Source of the DNA: Phanerochaete sordida
Lineage: Eukaryota; Basidiomycota; Agaricomycetes; Polyporales; Phanerochaetaceae
DNA length: 64,000 nucleotides
NCBI GenBank assembly: GCA_019973155.2
Contig: BPQB01000017.1
Span: 462,082 to 526,081, forward strand
Direction: 5' to 3'
The translations under genes were made by a program, and so were the position numbers. Below are positions 1 through 10,500 of this stretch, one piece after another. Within the stretch, counting starts at the first letter, position 1, and every line of letters begins with the position of its first letter. A model generated the notes under the pieces. It made no database searches and was not told where the DNA came from. It saw only the letters and a program-made list of their open reading frames with translations.

Positions 1-598
1 AACCAACCTTCGCGTACAGATCGTGCCTGTAGACCCATCGACGCTTCTCTATCGCCTGCTCCAGCTCGTCCGCAGCACGCCTCTCCCGCTCCCTCTCCCG
101 TCTCGCATTCGTGCCCCATTCCACCGCTCGCCTCGCCCGCCTCCGCTGCGTCGCCTGCGCACGACTGAGCGGCAGGCCTGTGTCCGGCTGGGGAGTGGTT
201 CGCAGGGGAGCAAGGTAGTGCTTCTGGAAGTCGTACTTCGAGCGTATGTTGTGTATCAGGTATTCGCCAATCGGACGGGCGCACAGAGGGCATTTGCGTG
301 ACTGTTCTGCAAGCGGGGCCAATCATCATTGGAACACGAGGCAGGGAGGAAAGCGATACTGACACTGACCCGTCCAGATGAGGATGCAGTCAAAGCAGAA
401 CTCGTGCGAGCATGCTGGGAGCACTGTGCGATCCGAGAGAGATTGGAGGCAGATGCTGCAGTGCTCTTCGTCCAGATCGGCGTCCTCGAGCTCGGCGTCG
501 TCTGCAGGCGTGTCGGGAGGATCTCCGACGTCCAAGTCACCGAGCTCTGAAGTCTCCTCCAGCTTGATCTTCTTTGTCGGAGGGCTTTGAGACGTCAT
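1..598 (-). CDS. Topors-like RING finger E3 ubiquitin ligase, 3' end missing
   Basis: The gene starts at the ATG at 598 and runs off the left edge of the window. Exon 1 is 598-370 and exon 2 begins at 306; the 63-nt intron 307-369 has GT-AG ends and restores the frame. The first 45 or so residues are acidic and lysine-rich. A C3HC4 RING follows: HCSICLQSL, then CSHEFCFDCILIW before the intron, and CPLCARPIGEYLIHNI after it. Downstream residues are rich in Arg/Glu and end in RWVYRHDLYAKVG. In fungal Topors/PHD-RING ligases the block IGEYLIHNIRSKYDF and a YRHDLYA motif follow the RING in the same order, so the assignment rests on more than the zinc ligands. Such proteins transfer ubiquitin, or sometimes SUMO, to nuclear targets. 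The substrate here is unknown. Confidence 0.8.
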
Positions 599-1254
599 AT
601 CTGCATGTGCAGGCCACCAGACGACCGCATTCGCGTTAGTCGACGCGTACACCCTGACATAAGCTTTGGCCTGGGCGACATGTACCTCTCCTAGATATGC
701 TCAGATGCAGGGCATGGGTGAGCTGTTCGAGAGGAGAAGAGGCCTTTTCGCGTGAGCCTGGTCGCGGTCGAAAGTAGGAAGGATGGACAGCCTGCAATCG
801 GTCTGGGCGTCACACAGGGCGCTGCTTACGGCGGAGTGCTTATAATGCGCACGAGACCCCGTGAACCGCTGACCGCGATGTTTTATGCCATAAATTGACT
901 ACAACACAAGCTAGCCAGCGTGGTCCTTGCCGAATATGAGTACAGAATACTGGCATGAGCTGCAGTAGACACACGCAAATAAAATCTGCTCAACAAGTAT
1001 CTGTAAGAACCGGCGAGAATTCTAGTACTACAACTACCATTGCTCACTGAGCTCGCGCACGCCAGACATGCTTGCACGCCACACCTGGCCGCGGTCTTTC
1101 CAGCAAAGCTCGCGAGTAGCGTTCGTAGTGACGTCGCGAGTCTCAGCCTCGCACAACACGCGACGAGCCATCAGGCTTTCGAGAGATTAAAGACAATCCA
1201 TTATAGAGCGAGTACAATATGTCCGTGTCCACGAGAGCGGCAGACCATATCCGC
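599..1254. other. Intergenic, no gene seen
   Basis: This stretch separates the start of the RING gene from the far end of repeat unit A. Reading frames are short, with no family-like peptide and no paired splice signals. It presumably contains the RING gene promoter, but no clear TATA element stands out. Confidence 0.5.
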
Positions 1255-2514
1255 CAATGAGCACGCACCGTCCATCGGTGCGGAGTGTCCTAATCCTAAT
1301 CCTAATCCTATTCCAAATCGCGAGCGAGCGCGGACCAGTCGAAGGTCCGGAGGGGCGGCGGCGAGCCGGCTTGAGCGCAGACCGCGAGGCGGGCCTGGGT
1401 TGCCGAGGGCGGGGGCACGAGACTAGTGAGGCGGAGAGCATGTGCGAGAGCAAGCCGAAGAGCGGGCGAAGAGCGAGGAGTCGACGAGAGTGAGACCGAG
1501 AGTCGAGAGCAGCGTGCAGCGAGTGAGCGAGATAGCAAGAGTCGAGCTAGAGTGTCGTAGGCTGCGCGAGTAGTGCTTGTGGTGTCCGGGCGATGTGCTG
1601 CCAGGAGAGCGTGGTCCGGCGGTGTGCTGCCGGAGGCATGTAGTGTCCGGGTGGTGTGCTACCAGGAGAGCGTGTGGGCTTGGCGTTGTGCTGTCGAGAA
1701 GCGTGTGGGTACAAGTGCTGTGCGCCAGGGAGAGCGAGCATGTCCGGCGTTGCGCCAGAGGGTCGGGGACGAGCGGGGTCTGGCGAAGAGGTCAGACCAG
1801 CTCGGAGCGTCAAGAAGAGCAAAGCACGTACCGTATCAGAGTCCGTGTCGCTGGCGGGTACCAGGTCCCCGCGCTCTGAATCGCGGCGATGCCGAGCGAC
1901 GATGGAGGAAAGTCTGTGGAAGACAGTCAGTGGAGCGTGGCAGCGAAGGCAGAAGGGAACGTACCTCGAAGAGCGCGGGGAAGCCTCGACGAGTCCAGCT
2001 CGTGTGTATCCCGTGTGCAGAGGCGAGGCGAGACTAGATTCCAATAATTAGCACAAGGAACGACGAGGGAGACGAAAGACTTACCTCGAGACGAGCCGAT
2101 GTGTTTGCGAGTCCAGGTAGAGTGTGGGGTAGTAGTGTTCGTCGACCTTGAGGGAGGCCGCAGGTATCGAAGATGCGCGGAAGTGCGCGCAGATTACGTC
2201 CTCGTCAGGGCGTTGAGATAACAGAGATATACCGAGACATGGAGACAAATCCAGAGTGGAAATACCGAAGATGATACCGAAGATGAGAGAGACCGAGGCT
2301 GTCCGAACCGAGGCTATCCAAAACCGAGTCGTGTTGTGTCTTAAGAATCTGCTGGAGTCGTAGATCGTGCTTCAATCGTGCTTGATATCGTGCTTGAAAT
2401 TCGTAGATGTTGAGGAGTCGTATTTGTCGTAGTCGTGATGATGTAGATTAGAAAACCTGGCCGCTGTTCTTGCGAGCCATCTTGCAGTCACCGCCCTCCC
2501 TTGCACGCGTCCCC

Positions 2515-3436
2515 CTAAACCAACCAGCCCTCGTCGTCTTCCGGCTCTCCATGTCCCCGCTCAGAAGCCTGTGATGCCCTGAGCTGCTCGAACAGAACGT
2601 TCCAAGGGACGCGGATGTGAGCCGCCTTGCCTTTGGACGCAGCTCCGTTGGCCACCGGAGCTGCGGCCGAAGGTACGGCCTCCTCCGCCATGGCGGCCTT
2701 GGAGGCCTCGGCAGCTGGGACGTGAAGACCGGGAGGGATGAACGGTGCTGGTGCGGGTGCTGGGACGTAAGGCGGCGGCGGGGGCGGCGGCGTCGACACG
2801 TACAGCGCTGACATTAGCTGTACGAGCTGCGACATCGTGGTGGATGGTGGTGGTGGTGGTGGGGATGGTGGTGTCGATACGTACAGCGCTGACATTAGCT
2901 GTACGAGCTGCGACATGGTGTTATCAAAGCTAGAGTCGTCCATGTCGAAGTCGGAGTCGATCTCAAGGTCGACGTCCATCGCCTCGTCCTGAACGTGTCA
3001 GCTCACGTCAAAGCACAAAATACGGGAAATACTCACAAAGCTAACGAAGATCGGGGCTGGCTTTGCGCGACGAGGGAGAGAGCACTGTGACGGTGTGAGC
3101 AGCTGCGAGAAAATCAGGAGCGATACGAGAGCGCACCAAAGAGCGAGTCAAACTCCGGATGGTTGTTGACTCGACAGCCTTGCGCTTCGGCGACTGATCC
3201 GTCCCGCGGTAGTCGCCGACCTCCTCCTGGATCTTCTCCCGACAGTCGCGTTCCTCCACCCGCTCATTCGCGAACTTGAGCTTGAACGACTTGGCTGCGA
3301 CCGCTTGTGCCCGAATGCGTCGGTGGGCGCGAACGAGGTACTTGTGTTCGGGCTTGACGTCACGTGTCGAGGGAGAGTCGGGGAAGCGAGGCTTGCGGAC
3401 GAGCGGGATTGAGGGCGGTGAGCGTGAGGGCATCAT
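2515..3436 (-). CDS. Small Pro-rich/acidic protein of unknown function, intact paralogue A
   Basis: Exons are 3436-3137 (exactly 100 codons) and 2988-2515, joined by a phase-0 intron, giving 257 aa. Exon 1 is basic and contains VEERDCREKIQEEVGDYR and SPKRKAVES, the second possibly a nuclear signal. Exon 2 opens with DEAMDVDLEIDSDF, an acidic run. It then has a 17-residue segment, MSQLVQLMSALYVSTPP, present twice with proline runs after each copy, and ends in an Ala-rich tail. I do not recognise the family. The plus-strand paralogue starting at 57310 shares exon lengths, intron position and the VRPEH/ERDCREK/SPKRKAVE motifs, which argues that the frame was under selection at some point. The internal 17-residue duplication is absent from the paralogue. 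The in-frame codon just before a second Met makes the true start either residue 1 or 2. Confidence 0.7.
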
Positions 3437-3564
3437 CGTGAAAGAGTGTATGTGGTCAAGGGAGTGGGTGTATGCGCCGCAGGCGCAGACGTAGGGGATG
3501 GGAAAACGGGGACATGGAATTGAAAGTGCAAGTAGGTGGGGGCGAAAAGCAGCCTGGCCTGGGG

Positions 3565-3615
3565 TTTATAACTGGCTGAGCTTGTTGATTCTCGTTAAAC
3601 AAGCTCACGTGAGCT
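3565..3615 (-). promoter_or_regulatory. E-box palindrome and TATA element upstream of paralogue A
   Basis: On the minus strand a perfect 14-bp palindrome AGCTCACGTGAGCT (3602-3615) contains the E-box CACGTG. It is followed by GCTTGTTTAACG and then TATAAA at 3570-3565, about 130 bp before the ATG. The same order (CACGTG palindrome, GCTTGTTTAACG, TATAAG) lies about 120 bp before the ATG of paralogue B. Binding by a bHLH factor is an inference. Confidence 0.6.
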
Positions 3616-3620
3616 GCCTC

Positions 3621-6107
3621 TTTCGGCGTGTTCGACGGGGGCACATCGCGTCTGTCCGCGTTGGAACGTGGCGGAGAGAGACCCGCTGGTGTCTGACGCG
3701 CCGCGCGAGGGTCCTTGCCGCTGCGAGATCCAGGCTCCTCGTTATTCTTCTAACGAGTCTTGTCAAGCTGTCACGTCACGGTACGGTCCTGAGCATACTC
3801 TTCGCCAAATGACACAGCCCCACGCACCTCAAAGTCGTCCAATGATGCCTCTAAGGCTTGGCAAAGCTTCGCAGTGTCGACCATCCTTCGTATCTCCCAA
3901 GCTTCATGGTGGACAAGACGAGGTATCAGTGACTCCGCCGCGCTTTGCATCCGCGGCGCCCGGCTTTGATTGGCGCGCCCGTCGTGGCGCGGATAAGATA
4001 TTTATCCCTGCTGTTACTCGTCCAGACATGTCCCTTCCTCCTCTCGTCCATCTCGATGTGCGCTATCTTCGCTGCCGTCAACGCCATTCGCTTCCGTGGT
4101 CACTGGAGGCAGGTCACGCGCGGCTGAGCCAGCTCGGGCTGCCGTAGGCAGCCAGGTCGCGGCTGGGCGCTCAACAGGCCAGACAAGCAGGGACACTGTG
4201 TTACACTTTGTGCACGCTCATGCACGGCTTCCGGCTACAGAAACGTGGTGATAGGTTCATTCAAACGCGCTGAAAGGATACGAGGGGTCAGAGAGTGCGC
4301 AGGGGGGCGGATAAGGGCCCCAAGCAGTGGGTATATATTCTGGGACGTTCGGTTCTTCTACAAGCCACTGTGGCCAAGTGGGAGGACTGTGGATTTCGCC
4401 GGTCTGATCGCGAGGCGCAGGGATCGGTTCCCACTCTGTGGATTTCTCCGGAGGGTGGCTTTTTTAATATTTTCGCTTTTCACGCGCGCTTATTCCCGTC
4501 AGCGCAGGTTGGCCCAAGACGCTCTGGGTTCGAGACCCACAACCGCAGATCTTTTTCTCCACTTTCCTGCCTGGCCGCCACGCTCTCTACGTCTTCCGTC
4601 CCTTCTGCTCAACTGTTTGGTAAAACTAGTATTGGCAACTTGCTGCGGTAGCGTTTGGAGTGGACGTCACGCGGATCACCTGACGGCGCCGACAGACGAC
4701 ATGGCACCAGCTCTAGGCGGTGCAAAGAACGGCAGGCGGGGGCCCTCGTCGCCGTCCGTGGCGACTTCTCCCATTTGTTCAGGACGCTCTAGCGTACCCA
4801 TGCAAGAAGCGAAAGAACATACATACAAGCTAGAACGCTCGAGCTACACGAACTCCATTCTCAAGATGTTAGCCGAGACCTGCCCGGCAGAGCAAGGAAG
4901 ATTACTACTAGCTCTAGTAGCGCCATCAGGTAGCTTCCTAAGCGAGGGGCTATCCCGCGTTGTATGTACATATTGCGTGAAATAATCTCAATATTTCACG
5001 CAATGCTTAATCTCAGTCTCCAAGGTGGGGAGAGGAGAATTTCGGCAGCCAAAAGGCGCGGATTCGGCTCGAAAATCCGGCTTCACTGCCGGCCGATTTG
5101 CAAGAGCTCGAATCGCTGCACTGAGCGGAGGAATAGCTCCGCCAGCTGAAGCTTCGAAACTTGACCGCAGAATGGGGCTCGAGCACGAATAATCCGGGCG
5201 GAAATTCGCGCTAAATGCGCGGACGAGTGCCCGTGCTTCGAGACAACTTCTGTGCAAGATTCGAGGCTCAAACGAGGCCGAAATTCTTCTCGAGTGTGGA
5301 GCGGTAGCTAGACGTTGACGCACGACTAACCACCAACAGCGAAGCACCACAGGCGTGAGTCAACGGAGACTCTCGACTACCCCAACAGGCGAGCTGAAAC
5401 ATAGGCGGGACCCCAGATACCCTGAACCGTTGCAACTGCAAAGCAAAAGGCCGAGGTACTGCGATAGACTGCGCCGACGGCGAGTCTCGATGCATAAGCA
5501 TATTGTGGCAGTGGATAATTGTAACCGCCATCTTCGAGTATTACTGACAGCGCAGCAGTGGAACAACAATGACTGCACGCCGCAGGTAGCGGCCGCCAGA
5601 GAGCCTTGAATGCGCGGAGGCAACCGCCTCAGCGCGTCTGGACAGTAGTCCAGCAACCACTGAACGCGGCGTAGCAATCATGTCCTCGTGCGAGGCGGCA
5701 GGACTTCGTCAAGACAATCTCACACGATCGGCAGCTCTTGCAGGACGGGCATGCGCAGGCGGCTGCCACCACTAACGCAGATTTACATGAGTCTCCGCTG
5801 CAACGAGGCACGAATGACATGTGCACGCAGAGTGCTCGCTGAGTCGGCCACTACTGCGCGATGCGCCTGCATCGCCTCGGCGTGATGGAGGTACGTGAGT
5901 TTGAGCGTACGTGAACTGTCGCTGGAGCGCAACAACGGTGAGGGCGAACGGCGCGCGTACAACGTTGCAGATACGCAGTATCAATGACCTTGATACTGCG
6001 AGCACACACGAGCTGCTGCTCTGACACGACGACTCGTCGCTCACAACTTGTCACAACTCGGATACTCGCATACAGCGAATCCACAAAACGACGGTTCCTC
6101 GCGCGCA
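3621..6107. other. Gene-poor stretch, no supported gene
   Basis: There are several open frames of 60-250 codons, the longest plus-strand 4245-4985, but none has a recognisable domain or splice pattern. A GGTTCGAGACCC block near 4527 resembles a pol III B-box but cannot be folded into a tRNA with its surroundings. A perfect hairpin lies at 4972-5004. Otherwise I see nothing. Confidence 0.5.
4972..5004. repeat. Perfect 13-bp inverted repeat (hairpin)
   Basis: Arms ATTGCGTGAAATA and TATTTCACGCAAT are separated by 7 nt. No gene ends nearby and there is no T-run, so a terminator role is not supported. It could be the remains of a small inverted-repeat element. Confidence 0.7.
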
Positions 6108-6690
6108 AGCAACTGCTTTAAACGGCGAGCGCACGCGAGCGACTGCTCCAGCGTAAGGTATATGCGCAAGCTCCTGCTTCAGCGCGGCGATCATACACGA
6201 GCGACTGCTCAGGCGTAAAGTACATGCGCGAACCCCTGCTTCGACGCGAAGAACACACACAAGCTCCTGCTTCAGCGCGGCGGGAGCACGCGAGCGACTG
6301 CTCCAGTGTAGGGTATATGCGCAAGCGACTGCTTCAACGCGACCGCCATACGCGAGCGACCGCTCCGGCGTGAGGTACACGCGCAAGCGACCGCTTCAAC
6401 ACGAAGAGCACACGTAAGCTACCGCCTCAGCGCGACGGTCGTACGCGAGCGACTGCTCCAACATAGGTACATGCGCAAGCGACTGCTTCAACGCTGAGGG
6501 CACACGCAAGCCACTGCTTCAGCGCGGCGGGCGCACGCGAGCGACTGCTCCAGCGTAAGGTATATGCGCAAGCGACTGCTTCAGCGCGGCGATCATACGC
6601 GAGCGACTGCTCCAGTGCGAAGTACACGTGCAAGCAACTGCTTCAACACGGAGGGCACACGCAAGCTACTGCTTCAGCGTGGCAGACGTA
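6108..6690. repeat. Minisatellite with alternating ~31-nt half-units
   Basis: About 18-20 degenerate units follow one another. One type reads roughly ACGCGAGCGACTGCTCCAGC plus a GTAAGGTATAT tail. The other reads GCGCAAGCGACTGCTTCAGC plus a GCGGCGATCAT-like tail. They alternate, giving a higher-order period of about 62 nt. The minus-strand frames here (with repeated WSSRSRA and LKQ motifs) are a by-product of the repeat and not evidence for a gene. Confidence 0.85.
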
Positions 6691-7562
6691 TGCAGCTTAC
6701 TACTTCAGCTTAAAAAGGCAGCGTGTGCGAGCTGAACTCTCGCACGACGCACCGCGAGGGACATGCGCGTCGACCGAGCCGGGTGTGTCTTTCTCAGGCA
6801 TGCCGGCGCGATGTAGCTGGCGAGTCGACGACCACAGGTGTGTGTGCGGAACTGGAATATAGCTCTTCCAGGGTGCATATAGCCGCATACACGAGTATGA
6901 GTCGTAGTCTGCAGGTCGTTACGAAGACCGCACGCTAAGCGGGCGCATACTGTCGACGCTGAAAGACATTGCCGTTGCCCTTGCATTGCGAGAACGGGCA
7001 GATACGCTGTCTGCTTCGGTACACGTCGCCTTTTCCGGGGACACGGTCCTCCGACGGAGACAGTTCTGCCTACACAGAGATCGAGCGGGTCAGTCGGACA
7101 GCATATATGCGCGATACTCATCAGTTCAGGCCATTCTGCTTCCCACTCGGGCCACCCCTTCATTCAGCTCCTCCTCGGCAAGTCTTTCTCGAGCTTAGAC
7201 TCTCGCATGTGACGTTTGCAGACGGGACAGTCTTGCCTTTCCCCAGAGTGCCGACCCAGCCGCCCACCTGCCGTAGGCGACGGGCCGATTCCGACCAAGG
7301 ACTAACGAAATGTCGATGTTGCACACGACGTCCAGAGACCAAAAACGAGCGCAGCTCCAAATGTCGCGGTATCCAGACGAGGGCTGATGCAGAGGGCGAG
7401 GGGGATGGGAGCTCAGAACAGGTGAGCTCGAGGGAGCCTTCCGCTTTCAGCCCGTCTCGCTTACTAAGCACTTGTTTGACCGTGCGCTCGCAAGCTATGC
7501 TTTACGGTCAAACGCCACTGTTGAGAGCCGTCTCAAAGGAAGCACTTACCTCGCTCGCCCTT
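6691..7562. other. Intergenic / possible 3' region of the EF-hand gene
   Basis: No independent gene is supported. On the minus strand a short frame ending at 7164 reads RQDCPVCKRHMRESKLEKD, which looks like the second half of a RING finger, and a donor-like GGTAAGTGC lies just past the EF-hand gene stop. An alternatively spliced 3' exon of that gene is possible but unproven. Confidence 0.4.
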
Positions 7563-10500
7563 CTAGCGCCCTCTCAGTTTCCAGCTCGGGCGGACGTGCT
7601 GGTACTCTTCATCTTCGTCCGAATTGTCGCTATCTTCCTCTTCATCCTCATCGTCGTCTTCGCTGTCGTCCTGCTGGCCCTTCTTCTTCTTCTTCTTCTG
7701 CTTCTTCTTCTCAGATTCGCTATCCTCCTCTTCAGATCCGCTGTCCTCCTCATCGTCGCTGCCCCGGCCTCTACCGCTGTGGCCTCTCCTGCGCGCAATG
7801 TTCTCGTCCTCCTCGTCTTCGTCGCCGTCGTCGTTGCCGTACTGACCAAACATACCACCCAGCTCGGGAGGGTCGAATGGCTCGTGCTGCGCAGAGCCGA
7901 CAGCAGAACCCCCATCGTCCTCATTGTCTTCGCCGTCGCGATCTTCTTCCGCGCTCTCACGGGTGCCAGCAGTACGAGTATCTGCGACGGCCGCTGAGTC
8001 GGTAGACGAGGGTCGCTTCGCGGGGAGTTCGATGTTCTGCGCTGAGAGAAGCTTGCTGAGCATCTCGGTGAGCGTATCCAGCTTCTCGTCTACGCCCTCA
8101 AGCTTTTCCTCGAGGTTCTCGAGTTTCTCCTCGACGGTCTTCAGGCGGTGCTTGATCTCTTTCTCGGCCTACGGTCGAGGAGAAATGTCAGAGCCAATAT
8201 GCGGGGGATGGTGCGTGTACGATACCTTAATCTTGCGGGAAGCAGGCGGCTCCCAGTCTGAATCGTCATCGGTGGTGAGGCCAGCGTCGTCGTCCTCGGA
8301 GTCGCCGCCCAAGGAATAGTGCAGCAGGGATTCTGGTGGTGCGATGCTAGCTCCGTCGTCCTTGACCTTCCCGTCCACCACCGAGGCTTCGTCGTCGTCT
8401 TCGTCCTTTGCGTCCTCGTCAGCGTCCTCATTTTGGCTCCCGTTTTCATCGTCATCGTCACCATCTTCATCGTCGTCGGAGAAGTCGTACAAGCCGTCGT
8501 CGTCGTCGTCGTAATCGGATGGCAGATCCATCTCCAGCCTCGACTGCTTCTGTACAGCACCCGGCGTATGAGCTACACCAATCGGGGACGATCAAGCTGA
8601 GGAACGCACCAGATTATACCACGCCTCGAAGAGCCCACCACAATACGACTCGACCTGTGCCTCGGGGTCGATACGCTGTTGGCGCCAGACATGCTCCAGC
8701 ACGTCGAGACGTCGGTCGAGCGCGATGAAGATGCAGTTCCACGTGTCGCGCATGTCCTCGAACTCGCAGACGGCGATGATCTCCTTCTTTGCCAGCCGAA
8801 CGACCTGGATATGGCGCTCGAGGAGGATGCGTACGAGCGGCATGATGCACTGAATGACCGCGTCAACGATGCGCTAGGCGTGTCAAATTGAGAGGACATA
8901 CATGTTCGAGGCGGCGCCCGCCGAGCACAGCGGTGAGGTAGTCCGGGCGCGGCAGCTCGTAGCCCAGCTTCGCCACGTCCGCCTTGATGCGCGCCATCTC
9001 GGTCGTGCGCCATGTCTTGCGCAGGCGCTGCAGCGCATCGTACTCGCTAATGTCATCTTCGTCGTCGTCGAGGTATGCCATCATCTTTTTGTGGACCTTG
9101 ATGCACCTGAGCGGCTTGGCGATCGACGCATGTACTTGACGCGCTTCACATTCTCCTCGCGCACATTCTCTGGCGCATCTTCGAGCTCCTCGAGGAGTCC
9201 CTCGATTACATTCAGATGCCTATGCAGTTCATTTTCATACTGGTCAGAACACTCAAGAAAAGCACGCACTCGATGTCAGTCATATGCGGACCCACGGCCC
9301 AGCTGGAAGATGATAATAGAGGTTTCACTCGCGCCACAGTTCAGCATGTTATCGCACTACTCACAAGGTAATCCACGCAATAGCACTGCATTTCATAGCG
9401 TCGGGCCTCGACTTGAGGAAATCATTGACCTAGATGCAGTCAATAAAGCGAGATCATGGTCACCGTGCTTGCGTATGCGTACTTCATGGACGGATAGGAA
9501 CCCGCTGCAGTCCTCGTCTATACCATCGCCGATGGCGAGATAGACTGTCCATAACAAGACATCAGGTACGGCTAAGGGAACATTGAAAGACGTACTCACA
9601 TATGACCTTCGACAGGAAGTAGAGCGTCCAGGCGTCTGGATGCTGCTCGCCCTTTTCATGCTCGTGCTTCACGAATTTGCGCTGGAAAAATCCGTGGAGG
9701 GCTGGAAGCATGAGTGAATGCATGCTCGATGGATGCAATAGAATGAGCGTACCTGCCAGGAATTGACGCGTCTTTGCGCTGGTACGCGAAGGCATATCTG
9801 TGGATCATATTCGTCATGTAACATAGCGGCGATTAGCACGGGAGCATCTACCCCGCCAAATGACCTTGATGTCCTCGTCCTCGATAAATTCGTGGGGACC
9901 TCGTTCGAGCTGGCGATAGATACATAGACTTAAATTAGCAGCCATATATTATACTGATTACCGATGACCTTACCGTCTGGATAATCGTGGCGGTGGACAT
10001 CTTCACAGAGTCTTGAATCTTCTCGGTAGACATGTCAATCTTCGTCGCAAACAGCTCTCTGCATTAAAGGGTCACCAACACAGCTACCCGTCCATCTACG
10101 GATCCACGCACCTGTTTCTCCTAAGGGCATCGTCGAAATCGACCTTGAGACTGCGCTTGAGGGACCCAATGTCCTCCTTCGTATCCGCAAGAGTCTTGAG
10201 CAGCTCGTCACTCTGCAGAACCATCTGTCAGTTACCGGACCTCGATGAGATACTAAGGGTACTTGCCTTCACCACAACATCCTTGCCGCCGAGGCTCGCG
10301 ATCTTCGCTTCAAACTCCTGCTCCTTCGCTGACTGCGCCTGCAGCAAGTCCTTGATTTGTGCAATTTCGAGTCTAACACCGCGGACATCGACCTTCACGT
10401 CGATAATGGTAAGACCAGCCTGGGTAGATATGAGCACTTGTAGTTGGTCCCTCTTGCCACTGAAGTCGCTGGTGAAGTCCGTCAGCTTCGACTTGGATTT

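Larger units (their letters stand above)
1255..3620 (-). repeat. Inverted duplicated unit, copy A (promoter + gene + long 3' region)
   Basis: Read on the minus strand, this unit contains a palindromic E-box and TATA element, a two-exon gene, and about 1.2 kb of non-coding DNA. The same parts occur in the same order on the plus strand at about 57.1-59.98 kb. Matching landmarks are the first exon (300 nt in both), the phase-0 intron, the 3' block complementary to 2161-2210 (matching 58567-58620), several GAGGTACG-type donor-like sites, and the far end at 1261-1290 (23 of 30 bases match 59944-59973 by eye). The far end also carries three CCTAAT hexamers that copy B lacks. I see no transposase, terminal repeats or target duplication, so it may be a segmental gene duplication or a non-autonomous element. 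Confidence 0.7.

Noticed and set aside
1287..1312. CCTAAT hexamer repeats resembling telomeric CCCTAA
   Set aside because: Only about three units, the wrong phase for TTAGGG telomeres, and located at the end of repeat unit A with genes on both sides.
4500..4560. tRNA-like B-box GGTTCGAGACCC followed by a T-run
   Set aside because: No matching acceptor stem, D-arm or anticodon arm can be paired upstream; the T-stem itself has a mismatch at its outer pair. At most a decayed SINE head.
4245..4985. 246-codon plus-strand open frame
   Set aside because: No recognisable domain, biased composition or splice structure; overlaps the pol III-like block and lies in gene-poor DNA.
6051..6633. Minus-strand frames with repeated WSSRSRA/LKQ motifs
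   Set aside because: They are direct translations of the 31-nt minisatellite; a period not divisible by three keeps shifting frames.
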